A stretch of 64,000 nucleotides of DNA from Pseudomonas nitroreducens NBRC 12694. Its GTDB lineage: Bacteria; Pseudomonadota; Gammaproteobacteria; Pseudomonadales; Pseudomonadaceae. The notes beneath the pieces were generated by a model. That model saw nothing but the letters and a program-made list of their open reading frames with translations. It made no database searches and had not been told where the DNA came from. Position 1 is the stretch's first letter. Each line of letters starts with the position of its first letter. Below, piece by piece: positions 59,288-64,000 of this stretch. Location: positions 1-64,000 of the forward strand of contig NZ_BDAI01000001.1 of assembly GCF_002091755.1 (NCBI RefSeq), written 5' to 3'. The translations under genes were made by a program, and so were the position numbers.

Positions 59288-59803
59288 TCACGACAAGACG
59301 GCGGCAGGCGCGATCGCCCGTGGCACGGCGCGGGGCAACCGGCGCAGCTTGTGATAGACGCCGTTTTCGCCGGCCACGACGAAACCCAGGCGGGCATACA
59401 GGCGCTGGGCCGGGTTGTAGTTCTCTACGTGCAAGCCGACACTCAGGCCCCGGGCATCGGCGCATTCGAGCAACTGCACGAGCACACGGGTCCCGATCCC
59501 CAGGCCGCAATGGCTGGGCAGCAGGGCAAGGTCGATGATCTGTAGATGGGTGGCGCCCCAGTGGAGGTAGACGCGGCCGACGGACTGGGCGTCCGCCTCG
59601 ATCAGCAGGTACTCGGCGTCGGGAAAATGCGCCTGGTAGTAGTGGTGCTGGGCGTCGAACTGCTGGGTGAGAAAGGCACCGATGGCGGCGGGCTCCCAGG
59701 CTACCTGGGCCAGCTCAGCGGAACGGGTGCTCGCATAGAGGGCGCGCAGGAACGCCAAGTCAGCGTCCACAGCGGGGCGGAACCTCAACGCGAGTGAAGT
59801 CAT
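59288..59803 (-). CDS. GNAT family N-acetyltransferase
   Basis: 171 residues, AAGGA before the ATG. The acetyl-CoA loop is in LLPSHCGLGIGTRVLVQLL (Q/R-x-x-G-x-G/A pattern with C-G-L-G-I-G), followed by VENYNPAQRLYARLGF. Eleven bases from the next small gene, so co-transcribed with the tail-collar genes. The substrate may be an amine on a partner protein or a small molecule; unknown. Confidence 0.86.
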   Translation of the reverse strand: MTSLALRFRPAVDADLAFLRALYASTRSAELAQVAWEPAAIGAFLTQQFDAQHHYYQAHFPDAEYLLIEADAQSVGRVYLHWGATHLQIIDLALLPSHCGLGIGTRVLVQLLECADARGLSVGLHVENYNPAQRLYARLGFVVAGENGVYHKLRRLPRAVPRAIAPAAVLS

Positions 59804-60000
59804 GGTGCTGTGAGTCCTTTCATACGGCAGCCTGGGAAGCTACCTACACCCTATTGTTATTTAATCGCGCACGCATTTTTCCGCAAGACTACATGATGCT
59901 GAAGGCAAGTTGCCACCTGATTCCAACACAACTAACCAGTCTTTTCGCAAACTATTGTCTGAATTCGATCAGCCTGACTATTTCCCCTACGACAACGCCC
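59804..60000. promoter_or_regulatory. AT-rich gap, probable internal promoter of the operon
   Basis: 197 bases between the sulfotransferase-like and GNAT genes, clearly AT-richer than the rest of the cluster. It probably holds a promoter for the GNAT-to-TolC part. No hairpin terminator is evident, so read-through from the M50/HlyD genes is also possible. Confidence 0.4.
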
Positions 60001-60963
60001 TTACGCCTCCTGCAGGCGCAGGGCCTCAAGGGCCACGTAGGGCGCCCTCGCCCAGCGTTCCACCGCCGCTCGCACCACCTCGTCTGCAGCCGCACGCTTG
60101 CGCTCGCTGTCCGGGCTGAAGGCCATGCCGGGCTGCTTGGCGTCCGAGGCTGCTACCGCCTGCAGGCGCTCCCTGTCCCCCGCCTCAACGCGCAACAGAG
60201 CCGCCAGCCGGTGCCAGGCCGCACCCGGCAGTTCGCTGTAGTTCACCGGCACGGCCCCCGACTCACGGCAGAGCCGCAGGCCGCCGTGCAGAATCTGCCC
60301 AATGTGCCGGGCCACTCTGTCGACCCCATTCAGGGCCCCGGACGAGTCCAGAGAGATCGCGCCCAGAAGTCCCGGCACCATGTGCATGCCGGGCTGGCGC
60401 AGGTGCGAGACGACGATTTCCAGCGGATCGCGATAGACGAACAGGCTCGGCGTCATGGGATACAGCTGGTGCAGGCGCGATGCCTGGAAAACATTCCAGG
60501 CATCGAGCTTCACCACCAGGGCCTGCTCCTTGCCGAGGCGCCGCTGACCATAGGCGCTGAGCAACCCACGTACGCCCTCGCCCGCTTCGGCTGCAAGCTC
60601 CGGAGCCTGCAGCCCAGCGCGCAGCAGCGCGTCCAACGCCGGAGCCTCGGAGACCACGATGTTCTTCTCGTCGCTGGCAAGCAGTTGCGCCAGCAAGGTC
60701 GAGCCACATCGCGAGGCATGATGGATGAACAGGCTCGGCGCCACACCGGGACTTGCTTCGCGCCATTGACGCATGGCGTCCAGCGAGCTTTCCCGACGCA
60801 TCGCCTGGTTGAACGGCAACCGCAGTGCCCGGCGCACACTGTCACTGAAGAATGGCTCGCTTAACGGTGTGGAGCCGAACCAGCACCAGTCGACCCGCCA
60901 GTCGTCTCCCGCAGCGAACACCCGAATTGGCAGCCAGCCTTTCCAGTCATCGCACCCATCCAT
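60001..60963 (-). CDS. Sulfotransferase-like P-loop protein
   Basis: 320 residues. The 5'-phosphosulfate loop is in SLFIHHASRCGSTLLAQLL (residues about 77-95). The 3'-phosphate loop candidate is FVYRDPLEIVVSHLRQ. A W-rich N-terminal stretch precedes it. PAPS-dependent sulfotransferases transfer sulfate to Tyr, sugars or small molecules; some family members in peptide clusters have lost that activity. Its ATG overlaps the stop of the hydroxylase-like gene by one base, so the two are coupled and may modify the same target. Confidence 0.78.
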   Translation of the reverse strand: MDGCDDWKGWLPIRVFAAGDDWRVDWCWFGSTPLSEPFFSDSVRRALRLPFNQAMRRESSLDAMRQWREASPGVAPSLFIHHASRCGSTLLAQLLASDEKNIVVSEAPALDALLRAGLQAPELAAEAGEGVRGLLSAYGQRRLGKEQALVVKLDAWNVFQASRLHQLYPMTPSLFVYRDPLEIVVSHLRQPGMHMVPGLLGAISLDSSGALNGVDRVARHIGQILHGGLRLCRESGAVPVNYSELPGAAWHRLAALLRVEAGDRERLQAVAASDAKQPGMAFSPDSERKRAAADEVVRAAVERWARAPYVALEALRLQEA

Positions 60964-61778
60964 CAGTAACTCCGTTGATCCAGCCAGGCCTGACGTCCTT
61001 GGCGCATGGCCGCACGGACATCGTCATCCTGGAAGCGCAGCCCGAGCCCGGCTCCGAGCGCCACTGCGCGCTCGCAGAAGTCTCGGGGGTCCTGAAGGTC
61101 CCGCAGCGCCGCGGCAAGGTCCGCGCGGCGCTCCAGCTGGCGGCGGAATTCGGCGAACGCCAGGGTCGAACGTGCCGGCCGGCACGCGGGGGTATCCTGC
61201 AATCCGCGGGTGATCTGCCGGCGCAGCCAGTCGTTTCGCCGGGCGTCGACCACCAGGTGCACCCGCGCCTGTTCGCCGACATTCTCCACCCGATGCGGCC
61301 GTGCCAGGTCGAGGAACCAGCATTCTCCCGGCGCCATCGGCACCACCTGCCCCTCGAGCAGGAACTCGACTCCTGGCCCACTGAAAATGGGAAGGTGCAA
61401 GCGCACATCCCCCTCGGGGTCGCCCAGGTCCGGGTCGCAGTGTTCACGGATGCTGCTACCCGCTTCCAGGCGCAGCAGGCGGGCGCAACGCACGGGCATC
61501 TCGATGCGCCGCAACAGCTCCTGCCAGGGCGGACCGTACCAGCGTGTCGCGCAGGGCGGCTGCGTGCCATTCCCCTGCCCCGCCGACAGCGCGTGGCTAG
61601 AACCCTCTGGGGCCAGCAGACTGATGCCGCTCCAGCCTCCGGTATGGTACCCAGTGTTGAAATGAGTGACCCAGGCGCTGGCCGGCAACGCTGCCACGGC
61701 GGCCTCCAGCCTCTGCGTCGCGAAACGCAACGGCAGCCGGGCGCAGGCCGGCAGGCGGAAGTCAGAAGCCACTTTCAC
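60963..61778 (-). CDS. Aspartyl/asparaginyl beta-hydroxylase-like Fe(II)/2OG oxygenase
   Basis: 271 residues, GTG start at 61778. The iron ligands H113-x-D115 lie in REHCDPDLGD and H162 in LARPHRVEN, with RLHLPIFSG between, the layout of the AspH domain. The enzyme would hydroxylate Asp or Asn side chains, as in EGF-like or repeat proteins, using O2 and 2-oxoglutarate. It overlaps the M50 gene by 17 bases upstream and the sulfotransferase-like gene by one base downstream. The giant protein in the same cluster has Asp/Asn-rich calcium-type repeats (VNDAP), a possible substrate; that is inference. Confidence 0.85.
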   Translation of the reverse strand: MKVASDFRLPACARLPLRFATQRLEAAVAALPASAWVTHFNTGYHTGGWSGISLLAPEGSSHALSAGQGNGTQPPCATRWYGPPWQELLRRIEMPVRCARLLRLEAGSSIREHCDPDLGDPEGDVRLHLPIFSGPGVEFLLEGQVVPMAPGECWFLDLARPHRVENVGEQARVHLVVDARRNDWLRRQITRGLQDTPACRPARSTLAFAEFRRQLERRADLAAALRDLQDPRDFCERAVALGAGLGLRFQDDDVRAAMRQGRQAWLDQRSY

Positions 61779-63855
61779 GCACTCCCAGGGCCGCCAACCT
61801 TCGCCAGATGGCGCTGAGCGGCGACTCGCCGTTGGCGTCCAGCACCACCTCTCCGCGCACCGGCTGCGTCAGCTCGACTGCCTGGTCCGCACTCAGCCGC
61901 ACGGCATATTGCCCCTGAACCGGCTGTGCGCGCCCCTCGCCGTCGCGCTGGACGGCGATGGGTCCCTGGCGGTCGGAAGCCAGGGCTTCCAGGTCGAGGT
62001 GCGAAGTACCGGTAGCATCCACCGACTCCAGGCGCACCGGGAGCGCCGGGCGCGATGGATCGTCAGCAACGAAGCGGCCCACCGCTCCAGGTTCGACCCG
62101 CCACACCGCCTGCTCGGCGACGTAACCGCGCAGGCGCACACTCGGCTCCACGACTCGCGCCAGTACCTGGCGCGGGGACAACCAGAGACCGGGAACCAGT
62201 TCAGGCAGCAGGTCTCGTACCACTCCGGCATGAGGCGCGCGGATTTCCAGACGCTCGCGTTGCGCAGCCAGGCCGCGGTACTCGGCCACCGCTTCGGCCA
62301 GGCGCTGCTCCAGCACGCCGATATCGGCAGCTGTCTCGCTTCGGCCGGCCTGGCGCCGCAATTGTAGCTGGGTGATTTCAATTTCCCGACGGGTAATGCT
62401 CTGCCGCGCGGCGAGATCGGGGGACTCCAGTTCGAGCAGCAATTCGCCAGCGGCCACACTCTGTCCGTCGCTTACCACGATCCGCTTCAGCATGGCCGCC
62501 AGCGGCGCGTGGAGCGCCGACGCGCGCGTAGCCTCCAGCACCGCGGGAATCTCCACACTGCCACGCCAGGGCACCAGCAGTACCAGCAGCAGCGCCGCCA
62601 GCCCGGCGGCGCCCAGAAACAGGCGTCCAGGCTGGGCCTGGCCGCGCCGCTGCCACCACTCGCGCAATTCGCGCCAGATCGGCAGGCCGATGAACCACAC
62701 CAGCTCCACCAGCATCAGGAAGATGCCCAACACCTTGAAGAACAGGTGATAGACCGTCAGCGCGATCCCCAGGAACAGCGCCGCGCGCCATAGCCAAGAG
62801 CCGTATCCCCACAGTAGAAGGCGCCAGCGCAGTCCATCAGGCCAGGGCTCGGGCATCGGATCGCCGTAGTCGAACAGTGCCTCGCGCAAACGCCAGCGGC
62901 ACAAGGCGAAGGCTCGTCCCTGAAGATTCTCGACGCCCAGCAGATCGCTGAGCAGGAAGTAGCCGTCGAAACGCATGAACGGATTGAGGTTGACCAACAG
63001 GGTAGTGACCCAGGTCGCACTGGCAAGCATGAAGGCTGACGTACGCAGAGGCCCGTCCGGCAGAAGCGACCAGGCCAGTAGCGCGACGCAGGCCAGCGTC
63101 AGCTCGGCCAACACGCCTCCCGCTCCGATCAGCAGCCGCGAGCGCCGGTCGTTGACGCGCCAGGCGTCACTGACGTCGGTATAGAACAACGGCAACATCA
63201 CCATGAACGCCACGCCCATGCTCTGCACCCGGCAGCCGGCGCGCTTGGCCATGAACGCATGGCCGAACTCGTGGCACAGTTTGGCAAACAGCAACGCGAC
63301 ACCGAAGGCCAGGGCACCGCCAAAGCTGAACAGGTGCGGGAAGGTCGCGAGGAAACGATCCCAGTCACGCGCCACCAGCAACAGGCCCAGGCCAAGGGTC
63401 AACGGAAGGCCGATCCGCAGCAGCGGCCCGCCGTGGCGGGCCAACCAGGGCCAGGCGCGGTTGAGGAAGGCATCCGGCCGCCACAACGGAATTCGGAAGA
63501 ACAAGTACTGGTGCAGCAGCGATTTCCACAGCCCGTGGCGCTGCAACGCGGCCTTCTGCCCGTAGCTGCTGCGCTGCTCGCCGTCGGCCGAGCTGATCAG
63601 GTCCTGCTGGCGGAGGAATGTGAGCAACTGCTGCAACTCCTGTTCGCCTAGCAGATCCCCACCTTCGCTGTTGGCCGCTCGCAGCACCCGTTGCGGATCA
63701 CCCAGCGTCCAGTGGCGCAACAGGCGCATCGCCGCCACGCCAAGCTTGAAGTAGCGCCCGCGCAGCGGGTCGGCCAGTGTCCATTGCGGCGAACCATCCA
63801 GCGCCGGGGCGCCTGGCGATAGCTGCAAGTCGGCGCGCAGCGCCGGCAATACCAT
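61762..63855 (-). CDS. M50 site-2-type protease fused to an HlyD-like adaptor arm
   Basis: 697 residues. An N-terminal winged or PqqD-like region (about 1-110) precedes the membrane part. The metalloprotease motif H195-E-x-x-H199 is in LCHEFGHAFMAKRAG, and the third ligand region is NLNPFMRFDGY (291-299). At least six membrane helices run to about residue 440. Residues about 445-697 are an HlyD/biotinyl-lipoyl arm (HAPLAAMLKRIVVSDGQSVAAGELLLELESP, then a coiled coil, then RAPHAGVVRDLLPELVPG). Such M50-HlyD fusions occur with peptide and bacteriocin-type exporters. Its ATG follows the HlyD stop without a gap (TAGATG), so the two adaptors probably work together. Confidence 0.88.
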   Translation of the reverse strand: MVLPALRADLQLSPGAPALDGSPQWTLADPLRGRYFKLGVAAMRLLRHWTLGDPQRVLRAANSEGGDLLGEQELQQLLTFLRQQDLISSADGEQRSSYGQKAALQRHGLWKSLLHQYLFFRIPLWRPDAFLNRAWPWLARHGGPLLRIGLPLTLGLGLLLVARDWDRFLATFPHLFSFGGALAFGVALLFAKLCHEFGHAFMAKRAGCRVQSMGVAFMVMLPLFYTDVSDAWRVNDRRSRLLIGAGGVLAELTLACVALLAWSLLPDGPLRTSAFMLASATWVTTLLVNLNPFMRFDGYFLLSDLLGVENLQGRAFALCRWRLREALFDYGDPMPEPWPDGLRWRLLLWGYGSWLWRAALFLGIALTVYHLFFKVLGIFLMLVELVWFIGLPIWRELREWWQRRGQAQPGRLFLGAAGLAALLLVLLVPWRGSVEIPAVLEATRASALHAPLAAMLKRIVVSDGQSVAAGELLLELESPDLAARQSITRREIEITQLQLRRQAGRSETAADIGVLEQRLAEAVAEYRGLAAQRERLEIRAPHAGVVRDLLPELVPGLWLSPRQVLARVVEPSVRLRGYVAEQAVWRVEPGAVGRFVADDPSRPALPVRLESVDATGTSHLDLEALASDRQGPIAVQRDGEGRAQPVQGQYAVRLSADQAVELTQPVRGEVVLDANGESPLSAIWRRLAALGVRESGF

Positions 63856-64000
63856 CTAGAAGCCCACCGTCTGACGAAGCGCCGCCAGGGGACGACGCAA
63901 CACGTAGAGCAGGATGGGCGCTCGCTCGCCATAGAGTTTGGCGGTACCGCGCAGACCGATCCGCGGCGGCGCGGAGTCGAAGCGCGCGTCCAGACGGTAG
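63856..64000 (-). CDS. HlyD-family periplasmic adaptor, C-terminal end only
   Basis: 48 codons visible, running off the window. The C-terminal sequence GLRGTAKLYGERAPILLYVL and RRPLAALRQTVGF matches the usual end of membrane-fusion (HlyD) adaptors in M50-linked exporters. It is the gene directly upstream of the M50-HlyD fusion, with zero intergenic distance. The ABC or other energy component may lie further upstream, outside the window. Confidence 0.75.
   Translation of the reverse strand, partial: YRLDARFDSAPPRIGLRGTAKLYGERAPILLYVLRRPLAALRQTVGF

Noticed and set aside
1..64000. CRISPR arrays, tRNA, rRNA or insertion sequences
   Set aside because: No regularly spaced direct repeats, cloverleaf or rRNA-like stretches, and no transposase motifs were seen.

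Overview
The window is about 64 kb of GC-rich, densely coded DNA. The gene content (class C beta-lactamase, MgtC, bacteriophytochrome, AzlCD, Fsr-type MFS, a Cif-like epoxide hydrolase, DUF1127, CENP-V/GFA proteins) and the REP elements built on GTAGGAGCGAGC / GCTCGCTCC point to a gammaproteobacterium of the genus Pseudomonas, probably near the P. aeruginosa / P. nitroreducens / P. citronellolis side. That placement is inference from gene types and repeats, not from a database search. No rRNA, tRNA, CRISPR array, insertion sequence or prophage was recognised.

Layout. 1-4.2 kb (minus strand): the 5' part of a trimeric autotransporter adhesin, a lipoprotein gene carrying the same upstream palindrome, and an RlmN/Cfr-like radical-SAM rRNA methyltransferase. 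4.4-12.3 kb: small lipoprotein, ampC, metallo-beta-lactamase-fold hydrolase, MgtC with a long structured leader, alpha/beta hydrolase, SleB-like cell-wall hydrolase, and a divergent Rrf2 regulator / NDH-2-like flavoprotein pair sharing a palindromic operator. 12.4-22.6 kb: TetR / DUF2236 oxygenase pair, topoisomerase IB, a three-gene bacteriophytochrome signalling operon, azlCD, TetR. 22.6-31.5 kb: small membrane and exported proteins, an APC permease / Fe-alcohol dehydrogenase / LysR group, a GFA protein, DUF1127, a winged-helix/TPR regulator and an AraC regulator. 31.7-38.3 kb: a tyrosine phosphatase fused to an autotransporter barrel, a second GFA protein, Fsr-like MFS, DinB, LysR, a 41-residue membrane peptide and a GhrA-like reductase.

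38.3-42.3 kb is a redox module. A decayed GlxA/AraC-type regulator is followed by a three-part fusion (cytochrome b, ferredoxin-NADP-reductase-like, 2Fe-2S ferredoxin). Divergent from it are a DUF1924/SHP-type monoheme cytochrome and a diheme cytochrome c (DHC) whose C-terminus looks like the disulfide-loop region of a type IV pilin. Together they could carry electrons from cytoplasmic NAD(P)H to a ligand-binding periplasmic cytochrome.

42.6-49.5 kb holds a secreted Cif-like epoxide hydrolase, a run of small exported proteins of unknown function, a CDF transporter, and a LysR/EamA pair. 49.5-64 kb, all on the minus strand, is the most distinctive region: an HlyD-type adaptor (cut by the window end), an M50 protease fused to an HlyD-like arm, an Asp/Asn beta-hydroxylase-like oxygenase, a sulfotransferase-like protein, a GNAT acetyltransferase, a small DUF6916-like protein, a phage tail-collar protein, a 2,373-residue LEPR-XLL/DUF4347/cadherin-like giant surface protein, and a TolC-type lipoprotein. 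The order and overlaps suggest a dedicated export and modification system for the giant protein or its partners. It has no ABC ATPase inside the window, and I know of no described system with this composition.
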